From assembly GCA_034669045.1 (NCBI GenBank), contig JAXDOD010000085.1, positions 1-64,000 on the forward strand: a stretch of 64,000 nt of DNA, read 5' to 3'. The notes beneath the pieces were generated by a model that worked only from the letters and a program-made list of their open reading frames with translations, made no database searches and was not told the DNA's origin. Origin of the DNA: VAZQ01 sp034669045 (GTDB lineage Bacteria; Pseudomonadota; Alphaproteobacteria; Rhizobiales; Xanthobacteraceae). Positions 23,965-31,902 of the stretch are shown here, piece after piece. A program made the translations under genes and the position numbers. Within the stretch, counting starts at the first letter, position 1, and every line of letters begins with the position of its first letter.

Positions 23965-25623
23965 ATGAGCAAACCGGAATCAGGCGGGGCGGTCAGGGAC
24001 TTTCCGATGGGCAGTGCGGCCGCGCTCTTCGCGCTTGCAGCGGCGGCGATCGTGGCCGCCTGGAGCTGGCTCGGCGCCGCGGTCGAAATGCCGCCGTCGC
24101 CGCTCGGTCCCGGCGGCAAGCTCAACTGCGTCTCGTATGCGCCGTTCCGGCGCGACCAGAACCCGTTCGGGCCGGACATCCCGATCGACCCGCGACAGAT
24201 CGATGAGGACCTGACCCAGCTCAAGCCGATCACCGACTGCGTGCGAACCTATTCGGTCGACCACGGCCTCGACCAGATCCCCGAAATCGCCAGGCGCCAC
24301 GGCATCAAGGTCATGCAAGGGCTGTGGCTCTCCAGCCTGCCGGACTTGAGCCGCAAGCAGATCGACGGCGCCATCGCGCTCGCCAAACGCTATCCCGACG
24401 TCATCCAGTCGGTAATCGTGGGGAACGAGGTTCTGCTGCGCGGTGAAATGTCCGCTCCCGACCTGATCCGGACCATCCGGGAGGTGAAGGCAGCGGTGCC
24501 GATGCCGGTCACTTATGCGGATGTGTGGGAATTCTGGCTGCGCCATCGCGACCTTGCCGGCGCGGTCGATTTCATCACCATCCATATCCTGCCGTACTGG
24601 GAGGACATTCCGATCCCGGCCAGAGACGCCGCTTCGCACGTCGACGCCATCCGCAAGCAGGTGGTCGCTGCGTTTCCAGGCAAGGAAGTCCTGCTCGGCG
24701 AATTCGGCTGGCCGAGCGCCGGCCGCATGCGCGAGGGCGCCTTGCCCTCGCCGGTCAACCAGGCACGAGCGCTGCACGACGTCGTCGCCCTCGCCAAACG
24801 CGAGAACTATCGCGTCAACCTGATCGAAGCCTATGACCAGCCCTGGAAGCGCCAGCTCGAAGGCGCGGTCGGCGGTCACTGGGGGCTTTACGACGGCTAC
24901 CAACGCAGGGCCAAGTTCACCTGGGGAGCGGCGGTGTCCAACCATCCGCAATGGCGCTGGCGGGCGGCGATCGGCGTTGGCCTTGCGGTGCTGGTGTTCG
25001 GCGCTGCACTGGCGGCGTGCTGGATGCACCCGCCGCCGCGGGTCGGGACCTGGTTCGGCGTGGCGGCGAATGCCAGCGTCGCAGGCACGCTGATCGGCTG
25101 GACCGTCGAGCGGGTGCCGATCGAAAGCCTCACCGTCGGCGACTGGATTCGCACCCTCGCCTGGGCGGCGCTGGCGGTGGCAGCGCCGGTGCTGGGGGCC
25201 GCCGCCGCAACCTCGGAGGCAACGGTCCCGGGCCTTGCCGGCGTGCTCGGGCGCCGCGACGAGCGGGTGCGCGATCCGCTGTCGCTTGTGCTCGGCGTGC
25301 TCATGGTCGCGCTCGCCGTGCTGGCGGTCCAGGCCGCGCTCGGCCTGGTGTTCGATCCGCGCTACCGCGACTTTCCGTTTGCCGCCTTGACCGCCGCGGT
25401 GGTCCCGTTCCTGATCCTGAAGGTCCCGGCGCTGCGGACGTCATGGCCGCGCCTGCGCGGGTTGCGCGCGGGCGCCGAGAGCGTCGCCGCGGCAGTCCTG
25501 CTGCTCTGCGCGCTCTACATCGTGTTCAATGAGACGCCGGCGAACTGGCAGGCGCTGTGGTTCTGCGCCGCGCTCGTCGCGCTCGCGGTCACTCTGCTGC
25601 CGGCGCGGGACGCGCCAGGCTGA
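23965..25623 (+). CDS. ndvC: GH17-like membrane beta-glucan synthesis protein (NdvC-type)
   Basis: A 552-aa inner-membrane protein. Following an N-terminal membrane segment, a GH17-like domain (about residues 50-335) carries GNEVLLRGE (about 155) and GEFGWPSAG (about 246). About six hydrophobic helices fill the C-terminal 200 residues. It is similar to the N-terminal part of the ndvB product but has no GT2 domain. This layout fits Bradyrhizobium NdvC, implicated in forming the beta-1,6 linkages of the cyclic glucan. Its start is 301 bp from the divergent ndvD-like gene. Confidence 0.8.
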   Translation: MSKPESGGAVRDFPMGSAAALFALAAAAIVAAWSWLGAAVEMPPSPLGPGGKLNCVSYAPFRRDQNPFGPDIPIDPRQIDEDLTQLKPITDCVRTYSVDHGLDQIPEIARRHGIKVMQGLWLSSLPDLSRKQIDGAIALAKRYPDVIQSVIVGNEVLLRGEMSAPDLIRTIREVKAAVPMPVTYADVWEFWLRHRDLAGAVDFITIHILPYWEDIPIPARDAASHVDAIRKQVVAAFPGKEVLLGEFGWPSAGRMREGALPSPVNQARALHDVVALAKRENYRVNLIEAYDQPWKRQLEGAVGGHWGLYDGYQRRAKFTWGAAVSNHPQWRWRAAIGVGLAVLVFGAALAACWMHPPPRVGTWFGVAANASVAGTLIGWTVERVPIESLTVGDWIRTLAWAALAVAAPVLGAAAATSEATVPGLAGVLGRRDERVRDPLSLVLGVLMVALAVLAVQAALGLVFDPRYRDFPFAALTAAVVPFLILKVPALRTSWPRLRGLRAGAESVAAAVLLLCALYIVFNETPANWQALWFCAALVALAVTLLPARDAPG

Positions 25624-25969
25624 GGATCAGGAGCGCCACCGCGAGCCCGGCCAAGCCGGCATTATGCAGCACCAGGCCGAAGCCTGCCGCGGGGAGCGCG
25701 ACCGACATCAGCACGATCGAGGGCCGCACCAGATTCAAAAACGCCGCCCCGAGTGCGATCCAGCCGAACACCGAGTGCTCGTAGAAGACGATGACAGCCC
25801 GGAACGTCGTGCACAGCCAGCTCCGGAAACCGGCCTGGCAGGCGAGCGCGACATTGGCGTGTTCGATCGCGAGATAGCGCAGGTAGAGCGCCTCGCCGAC
25901 CGCGAGGAATCCGACGATCAGCAACCAGTTGGTTTGACGCGCGGTCGGAAGAAAGAGCCGGCTCTGCAT
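25589..25969 (-). CDS. Hypothetical four-helix membrane protein
   Basis: A 126-aa frame with about four hydrophobic segments: WLLIVGFLAVGEALYL, VFGWIALGAAFLNLV, SIVLMSVALPAAGFGLVL and LAGLAVALLILSL. The first loop has two cysteines (ACQAGF, LCTTF). It overlaps the 3' end of ndvC by 35 bp, tail to tail. No family recognised. The even membrane profile supports a real gene. Confidence 0.6.
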   Translation of the reverse strand: MQSRLFLPTARQTNWLLIVGFLAVGEALYLRYLAIEHANVALACQAGFRSWLCTTFRAVIVFYEHSVFGWIALGAAFLNLVRPSIVLMSVALPAAGFGLVLHNAGLAGLAVALLILSLARPAPAAE

Positions 25970-26021
25970 GGGGCGCCTTCAAGGCACTATGCCGGCTCAC
26001 CCGGCCGTCCGCAATCGCGGC

Positions 26022-26954
26022 TCAGGGACGCGCCGGTTGCGGGCGCTGCTGCTGCGGCGGCGCCGGTGGGCGTTGCGGCTGGATTTGCGGCGCCACTACC
26101 GGACGCCGCTCGGGTTCCGGCGCCAGCAGCGAGAGCTGCTGGCCCTCGAAGGCGGCGGGCTGGCAGTAGCGGCGCAAAGCCGCCAGGGCGGCGCAAACCC
26201 GGGTCGCCGATTCCGCGCTGGTAAACGGGCCGACGATGAGGCGGAGCTCGATGCCGCGCGACTTGTTCTCGCGCGCGGCGTAGATGGGCTGCACGCCGTC
26301 GAACAGGGCCGCATTGGTGGCCTTGGTGGAACTCCACAGCACCCGCAGGCCGTCGAAATTGACCGCGCCGCCGATATCGACGGCGAACTGGGCTCTCGGC
26401 TTGGCGGCGGCAGGCCCCTCCTTGGCGGGCTCGGCGGCAGTCACGGTCGTGGTCGCCGGCGGCTCGCCCGGAGGCGGCGCCGGCTCGCCGGCGGGCGGGG
26501 TCGGTTCGTGTGGCGCCAGCGTCGGCGGCGGCGATGTGACCGAGGCGACCGGAGGAAGCGGCGTCGCCGCCGCGCTGGGCGGCGGAGCCGCTTGGCGCCT
26601 GATCGAGCCGGTGACGTCCTCCAGGCTGCGCTCGAGCGAGGCGATCCGGGTCAGCAGCCGGTCCCGGTCGCTGTTGAGCGTACGCACGGCGTCGGCCAGC
26701 CGGCGGGTCTCGTTCTCGGTTTCGGCGGCGCGCGCCAGAAGCTGCGCCGACGGGGGCTGTGGCGACTGCTGTTGCGCCTGCGATTTCCCCGGGCTGGCGG
26801 CCGGAGCCATGGCGACCAGCAGGCGCTGCGATCCCGTATTGGAATAGGCCGACAGGACCGCAACCGCGAGCGCGCCGGTCGCCGCCGTTCCCCAGACCGC
26901 CAAGCGTAACAAGGAGTGCATGTTGAAAGGCCGTTCGCCCGGGTCCAAGTTCAT
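26022..26954 (-). CDS. Membrane-anchored SPOR-like domain protein
   Basis: A 310-aa protein with one N-terminal membrane helix (about residues 15-33), a coiled-coil stretch (TENETRRLADAVRTLNSDRD), a long Pro/Ala-rich linker and a C-terminal domain (about 195-275) with FAVDIGGAVNFDGL and LRLIVGPFTSAESATRVCAAL, which fits the SPOR fold. SPOR domains bind denuded septal peptidoglycan, so an envelope or division role is plausible. A shorter start exists at 26921 (MHSLLRLAV). It is divergent from glmU. Confidence 0.7.
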   Translation of the reverse strand: MNLDPGERPFNMHSLLRLAVWGTAATGALAVAVLSAYSNTGSQRLLVAMAPAASPGKSQAQQQSPQPPSAQLLARAAETENETRRLADAVRTLNSDRDRLLTRIASLERSLEDVTGSIRRQAAPPPSAAATPLPPVASVTSPPPTLAPHEPTPPAGEPAPPPGEPPATTTVTAAEPAKEGPAAAKPRAQFAVDIGGAVNFDGLRVLWSSTKATNAALFDGVQPIYAARENKSRGIELRLIVGPFTSAESATRVCAALAALRRYCQPAAFEGQQLSLLAPEPERRPVVAPQIQPQRPPAPPQQQRPQPARP

Positions 26955-27124
26955 GGTGCGAGCCTGCTTCGCCTTGGCCCCGCCAGCCGGCGAATCACCC
27001 ATTGAAAAGACTAACAGAATCCGATCATCGTTGCCGCGCGTACGGGGGATTCTCCCAGCAATCCGCCTTTTCCACCGGGGTTCGCTCGGATATGACGGCG
27101 CGGACCGGAACACGCGGAGGCGCG

Positions 27125-28483
27125 ATGGACGACCGGAGCTGTCTTGCCGTTGTGCTCGCCGCCGGCGAGGGCACCCGCATGCGCTCGCAGCGGGCCAAGG
27201 TCCTGCACGAGATCGCGGGGCAGAGTTTGCTCGCGCACGTGCTTGCTGCGGTGCGCGCGGCCGGCGGCACGGCGACGGCGGTGGTTGTCGGACCGGACGC
27301 CGCGCCGGTCGCCGCCGCGGCGCAGCGCGTGATACCGGACGCAGACATTTTCGTGCAGTCGGAGCGGCGCGGGACCGCTCATGCGGTGCTGGCGGCAAAA
27401 TCGGCCATTGCGCGCGGCGCCGATGACGTGCTCGTCATCTTCGCCGACACGCCGCTCATCCGCCCGCAGACGCTCGGCCGCATGCGCGCCGCGCTCGCCG
27501 GCGGCGCCGCCGTCGTGGTGCTCGGCTTCCGGCCGCGCGATCCCACCGGCTATGGGCGGCTCGTGCTGGACGGCGGCGAATTGACAGCCATCCGCGAAGA
27601 GCTCGACGCCAGCGAAACGGAGCGCGCGATCACGCTGTGCAACGGCGGCTTGATGGCGTTCGCGGGTGCCACCGCGCTCGCCATCCTGGAACGCATCGGC
27701 AGCGACAATCGCAAAGGCGAATACTATCTCACCGACGCGGTCGCGACCGCCCGGGCGATGAAGCTCAAGGCAGTCGCGATCGAGACCGAGGAGGACGACG
27801 TGCGCGGCATCAACACGAAGGCGCAGCTCGCCGAGACCGAAGCCGTATTGCAGCAGCGCCTGCGCCAGGCGGCGTTGGAGGCGGGCGTGACTCTCGTTGC
27901 GCCCGAAACGGTGTTCCTGTCCGCGGACACCCAGTTCGGCCGTGACGTCGTGGTCGAGCCCTATGTGGTCTTCGGACCGGGCGTGACGGTCGAGGACGAT
28001 GCGGTGATCCGCTCGTTCTCGCATCTCGATCGGGCGCATGTGGGGAAGGGTTCGCTGGTCGGACCCTATGCTCGGCTGCGGCCGGGCGCGTATCTGGAGG
28101 CGAACGTGCACATCGGCAATTTCGTCGAAGTCAAGGAGGCGGTGATCGAGGCGGGCGCCAAGGCCAATCATCTCGCCTATATCGGCGACGCGCGGCTCGG
28201 CGCCGGTGCCAATTTCGGTGCCGGGGCGATCGTGTGCAACTACGACGGTGTGACCAAGCATCGCACCGACATCGGCAAGGGCGCCTTCATCGGCTCGAAC
28301 GCGGCGCTCGTGGCGCCGGTCACGGTCGGCGACGGCGCCTATGTGGCGACCGGCTCCGTGATCACGCAGGACGTGCCGGCGGACGCGCTGGCGATCGGGC
28401 GCAGCCGGCAGGTCGTTAAGGAAAACCGCGCCGCGCGCTTGCGCGCTGCCAAGGCCGCAGGCCATAAGAAGGCTGCGGAGTGA
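27125..28483 (+). CDS. glmU: Bifunctional UDP-N-acetylglucosamine pyrophosphorylase / glucosamine-1-phosphate N-acetyltransferase
   Basis: A 452-aa enzyme giving UDP-GlcNAc for peptidoglycan and LPS. The N-terminal uridylyltransferase has LAAGEGTRMRSQRAKVLHEIAG (residues 10-31, given in part), ERRGTAHAV and FADTPLIRP. The C-terminal half is a left-handed beta-helix with hexapeptide repeats, and acetyltransferase residues in NFVEVKEAVIEAGAK and ANHLAYIGDA. GGAGG lies before the ATG at 27125; upstream in-frame Mets lack this. glmS follows after 147 bp. Confidence 0.97.
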   Translation: MDDRSCLAVVLAAGEGTRMRSQRAKVLHEIAGQSLLAHVLAAVRAAGGTATAVVVGPDAAPVAAAAQRVIPDADIFVQSERRGTAHAVLAAKSAIARGADDVLVIFADTPLIRPQTLGRMRAALAGGAAVVVLGFRPRDPTGYGRLVLDGGELTAIREELDASETERAITLCNGGLMAFAGATALAILERIGSDNRKGEYYLTDAVATARAMKLKAVAIETEEDDVRGINTKAQLAETEAVLQQRLRQAALEAGVTLVAPETVFLSADTQFGRDVVVEPYVVFGPGVTVEDDAVIRSFSHLDRAHVGKGSLVGPYARLRPGAYLEANVHIGNFVEVKEAVIEAGAKANHLAYIGDARLGAGANFGAGAIVCNYDGVTKHRTDIGKGAFIGSNAALVAPVTVGDGAYVATGSVITQDVPADALAIGRSRQVVKENRAARLRAAKAAGHKKAAE

Positions 28484-28526
28484 AGCTTGCTGCCCAGAGA
28501 TTAACGCGCCGGGCGTCAGCCTTGAC

Positions 28527-28541
28527 TGTCACACGATGACA
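28527..28541. promoter_or_regulatory. Inverted repeat in the glmU-glmS gap
   Basis: TGTCA-N5-TGACA directly overlaps a TTGACT hexamer (28522-28527) in a relatively AT-rich stretch before glmS. It may mark a glmS promoter and operator, though no good -10 hexamer follows at the usual spacing. There is no sign of a glmS ribozyme. Confidence 0.25.
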
Positions 28542-28630
28542 CAGAGATTGATTACAAGTTCTTCATTCAGGCGGCGTACAACTTCGCCGGGGCATCATCA
28601 GCGCAGTCAAACCTAGGGGACAGCCGCGCG

Positions 28631-30457
28631 ATGTGCGGGATTGTCGGCATACTCGGGCGCGAGCCGGTCGCATTGCACCTGGTCGATGCGCTGCGCAATC
28701 TCGCATACCGCGGCTATGACTCGGCCGGCGTGGCGACGCTGGAAGGCGGTCGGCTGACCCGGCGCCGCGCCCAGGGCAAGCTCAGCAATCTCGAAAGCAA
28801 GCTGGAGCGCGAGCCGCTCCTGGGCACGATCGGCATCGGACACACGCGCTGGGCGACGCATGGGCGGCCGACCGAGAGCAACGCGCATCCCCATGCCACC
28901 GACTGCCTCGCGGTCGTGCATAACGGGATCATCGAGAATTTCCGCGAGTTGCGCGCGGAGCTGGAACAGAAGGGCGCGAAGTTCGGCTCGGAGACCGACA
29001 CGGAAGTGATCGCGCATCTCGTGACCCAGGAAATGAAGAGCGGCCGCTCGCCCGCCGACGCGGTGGCGGCGGCGCTGCCGCGGTTGCGCGGCGCGTTCGC
29101 GCTCGCGTTCGTGTTCGAAGGCGAGAACAATCTCCTCATCGGCGCGCGCAAGGGATCGCCGCTCGCGGTCGGCTACGGCGACGGCGAGATGTATCTCGGT
29201 TCGGATGCACTTGCGCTGGCGCCGCTCACCGACACGATCTGCTACCTCGAGGACGGCGATTCGGTCGTGCTCACGCACGACAGCGCCGAGGTGCGCAACG
29301 CCGAGGGTTCGCCGGTCAAGCGCGTGGTGCAGAAGATTCCGCCGCACACGGTGATCGCGGACAAGGGCAACTATCGCCATTTCATGGCGAAGGAGATCTT
29401 CGAGCAGCCCGAGGTCGTGAGCCACACGCTGGCGCGCTATCTCGACATGGCGGCTGGACGCGTGGCGCTCCCGCAAGCGCTGCCGTTCGACTTCAACGCG
29501 CTCGATCGCATCTCCATTTCGGCCTGCGGCACCGCCTTTTATGCGGGGCTCGTCGCCAAATACTGGTTCGAGCGGTTTGCGAGGCTGCCGGTCGAGATCG
29601 ACGTCGCTTCCGAGTTCCGCTACCGCGAGGCGCCGCTCAAGCCGGGCGGGCTCGCGATTTTCGTCTCGCAATCGGGCGAGACCGCCGACACGCTCGCGAC
29701 GCTGCGCTATGCCAAGGAGCATGAGCAGCACGTGGTCTCGGTGGTCAATGTGCCGACGTCGACCATCGCGCGCGAAAGCGACGTGGTGATGCCGACGCTC
29801 GCCGGACCGGAGGTCGGCGTGGCCTCGACCAAGGCGTTCACCTGCCAGCTCGCCGTCCTGGCATGCCTGGCGGTCGCGGCTGGGCGCGCCCGCGGCGTGC
29901 TCTCGGAGGCGGATGAACAGAAGCTGGTGGATGCGCTGACGCAGGTTCCGCGCCTGATGGCGGAGGCGCTGCGGCTCGAACCGCAGATCGAGCACCTGGC
30001 GCGCGATCTCGCCAAGAGCCGCGACGTGCTCTATCTCGGCCGCGGCACGAGCTATCCGCTGGCGCTCGAAGGCGCCCTCAAGCTCAAGGAAATTTCCTAC
30101 ATCCATGCCGAAGGCTATGCGGCCGGCGAGATGAAGCACGGGCCCATTGCGCTCATCGACGAAAAAATGCCCGTCATCGTGATCGCGCCGCATGACCGCG
30201 TGTTCGACAAGACCGTCTCCAACATGGAGGAGGTCGCCGCGCGCGGCGGCAACATCATCCTGCTGACCGACCCCAAGGGTGCGGCGGCGGCCGACGTGGG
30301 GTCGCTCTCCAAACTGGTGCTGCCGGAGATGCCCTCGACGGTGACCCCGCTGGTCTATGCGATCCCGGTGCAGTTGATCGCCTACCACACAGCGGTGGTG
30401 ATGGGCACCGACGTGGACCAGCCGCGAAACCTTGCCAAGTCGGTCACGGTTGAGTGA
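28631..30457 (+). CDS. glmS: Glutamine:fructose-6-phosphate aminotransferase (isomerizing)
   Basis: A 608-aa enzyme making glucosamine-6-phosphate, the entry to amino-sugar synthesis. Cys2 of MCGIVGILG is the glutaminase nucleophile; the start is fixed by it. IGHTRWATHG, HNGIIENF and TDTEVIAHL complete the amidotransferase half. Two SIS domains follow, with SACGTAFYAG, SQSGETADT, STKAFTCQ and GRGTSYPLALEGALKLKEISY. The C-terminus DQPRNLAKSVTVE is canonical. It follows glmU. Confidence 0.98.
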   Translation: MCGIVGILGREPVALHLVDALRNLAYRGYDSAGVATLEGGRLTRRRAQGKLSNLESKLEREPLLGTIGIGHTRWATHGRPTESNAHPHATDCLAVVHNGIIENFRELRAELEQKGAKFGSETDTEVIAHLVTQEMKSGRSPADAVAAALPRLRGAFALAFVFEGENNLLIGARKGSPLAVGYGDGEMYLGSDALALAPLTDTICYLEDGDSVVLTHDSAEVRNAEGSPVKRVVQKIPPHTVIADKGNYRHFMAKEIFEQPEVVSHTLARYLDMAAGRVALPQALPFDFNALDRISISACGTAFYAGLVAKYWFERFARLPVEIDVASEFRYREAPLKPGGLAIFVSQSGETADTLATLRYAKEHEQHVVSVVNVPTSTIARESDVVMPTLAGPEVGVASTKAFTCQLAVLACLAVAAGRARGVLSEADEQKLVDALTQVPRLMAEALRLEPQIEHLARDLAKSRDVLYLGRGTSYPLALEGALKLKEISYIHAEGYAAGEMKHGPIALIDEKMPVIVIAPHDRVFDKTVSNMEEVAARGGNIILLTDPKGAAAADVGSLSKLVLPEMPSTVTPLVYAIPVQLIAYHTAVVMGTDVDQPRNLAKSVTVE

Positions 30458-30567
30458 TTTTTGGGCAGGTCTGAGCCTGCGACCCTGGTGGGTATCGCAG
30501 CGATTGCCGCAGCGCTGTAGACTCACCACATTCTGGCCTACTTCCGGATGATCGGTGCGTGGCAGGC

Positions 30568-31368
30568 ATGAACGAGCAAGATCCGATGAGCGTGCCCGCA
30601 GTGGGGGCGGGGGCGGAAAGTCCGTCTCCGGTCGGCGGCAAGCCCGAGCCGTTCCATGCCGGCGTCGCCAGCCGCATCCGCAACTATTTTCTGACCGGCT
30701 TGGTCCTGGTCGGTCCCGTCTACATCACCATCAGCCTGACCTGGTGGTTCATCAACTGGGTCGATGACGTGGTGCGGCCGTTCATTCCGGCCGCCTACCA
30801 GCCGGAGACCTATCTGCCGGTCAAGGTGCCCGGCACCGGCCTGATCATCGCCTTCGTCACCTTGACGTTGCTCGGCTTCCTCACCGCCAACCTGGTCGGC
30901 CGTACGCTGGTCGAATTCGGCGAGAAGATCCTCAACTTGATGCCGGTGGTGCGGCCGATCTACAAGAGCCTCAAGCAGATCTTCGAGACCTTGTTCGCGA
31001 AGACCGGATCGAGTTTCCGCCGCGTGGCGCTGGTCGAGTTTCCATCGCCCGGCATGTGGTCGCTGGTGTTCCTCTCGCAGCCCGCGAGCGCCGAGATCGC
31101 GGCGCGGCTGCCGGACACCGAGCATATCGCGGCGTTCATGCCATGCACGCCGAACCCGACCACCGGCTTCTTCTTCTACGTGCCGCGCCGCGACCTCATT
31201 GAACTCGATCTCACGGTCGAGGCGGCGATGACCCTGTTGATGTCGGCCGGCTTGGCGCAGCCCGGCGGCGGCGGCGGCGACCAGCAGAAGCGGCTGTCGG
31301 CGCTGGCGGAGGCCGCCCGCACGGCCCGCGCCGCGCAACCCGAGCGCCCGACGGCGCCGGCGAACTAG
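30568..31368 (+). CDS. DUF502 inner-membrane protein
   Basis: A 266-aa protein (or 269 aa if the GTG at 30559 is used). Two membrane helices follow a charged N-terminus: YFLTGLVLVGPVYITISLTW and LIIAFVTLTLLGFL. Family marks are VRPIYKSLKQIFETLF, FRRVALVEFPSPGMWSLVF and PCTPNPTTGFFFYVPRRDL. The tail is Gln/Ala-rich. DUF502 proteins have no firmly assigned biochemical role. It follows glmS by about 110 bp on the same strand. Confidence 0.85.
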   Translation: MNEQDPMSVPAVGAGAESPSPVGGKPEPFHAGVASRIRNYFLTGLVLVGPVYITISLTWWFINWVDDVVRPFIPAAYQPETYLPVKVPGTGLIIAFVTLTLLGFLTANLVGRTLVEFGEKILNLMPVVRPIYKSLKQIFETLFAKTGSSFRRVALVEFPSPGMWSLVFLSQPASAEIAARLPDTEHIAAFMPCTPNPTTGFFFYVPRRDLIELDLTVEAAMTLLMSAGLAQPGGGGGDQQKRLSALAEAARTARAAQPERPTAPAN

Positions 31369-31520
31369 CCGGTGTCCCGCCGCAAGACTGCATTCACCAT
31401 GCTCCCTCGCGGCACAACCGATCATTGACCGGTTCGCGGGCCGCGTGCGACCCATACCGGTGGTGCAAGCTGGCGGCTGGCGATTCGCGCTCGCCGCCAC
31501 CTTGGCAATGGGAGGCCGCA

Positions 31521-31901
31521 ATGAATTTTCCGCAGGCGATCGAGGCGGGCTTTCGCAAATACGTCAATTCGCGCGGTCGTGCCTCCCGCTCCGAATACTG
31601 GTACTGGACGCTGTTTGCGCTGATCGTTGCCATCGCCTCAACCGCCGCGGACGCGACGCTGTTCCCGGCCAATCCATGGACGCCGGTCGCCACCATCACT
31701 GGCCTGGCGCTGTTTCTTCCAGGGCTCGCGATATCGATCCGCCGGCTGCACGACATCGACAAGTCGGGCTACTGGGTGCTCATCGCCTTGACGATCGTCG
31801 GCGTCCTTCTCCTGATCTACTGGGCCGTGACCCCGGGGACGGAAGGCGACAACGATTTCGGCCCGGACCCGCTTGCGCTGCCGGCGCGGGCGCCCGCATA
31901 G
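31521..31901 (+). CDS. DUF805 membrane protein
   Basis: A 126-aa protein starting MNFPQAIEAGFRKYVNSRGRASRSEYWYW (quoted in part by family), with GGGAGG before the ATG. The motifs RASRSEYWYW and ISIRRLHDIDKSG, three to four hydrophobic helices and a DNDFGPDPL-like C-terminus define DUF805. Function unknown; usually an inner-membrane protein. It is convergent with recG, with one base between stop codons. Confidence 0.9.
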   Translation: MNFPQAIEAGFRKYVNSRGRASRSEYWYWTLFALIVAIASTAADATLFPANPWTPVATITGLALFLPGLAISIRRLHDIDKSGYWVLIALTIVGVLLLIYWAVTPGTEGDNDFGPDPLALPARAPA

Positions 31902-31902
31902 C

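Noticed and set aside
28484..28630. glmS ribozyme / riboswitch
   Set aside because: The 147-bp gap is short and shows no ribozyme core; such ribozymes are known mainly from Gram-positive bacteria.
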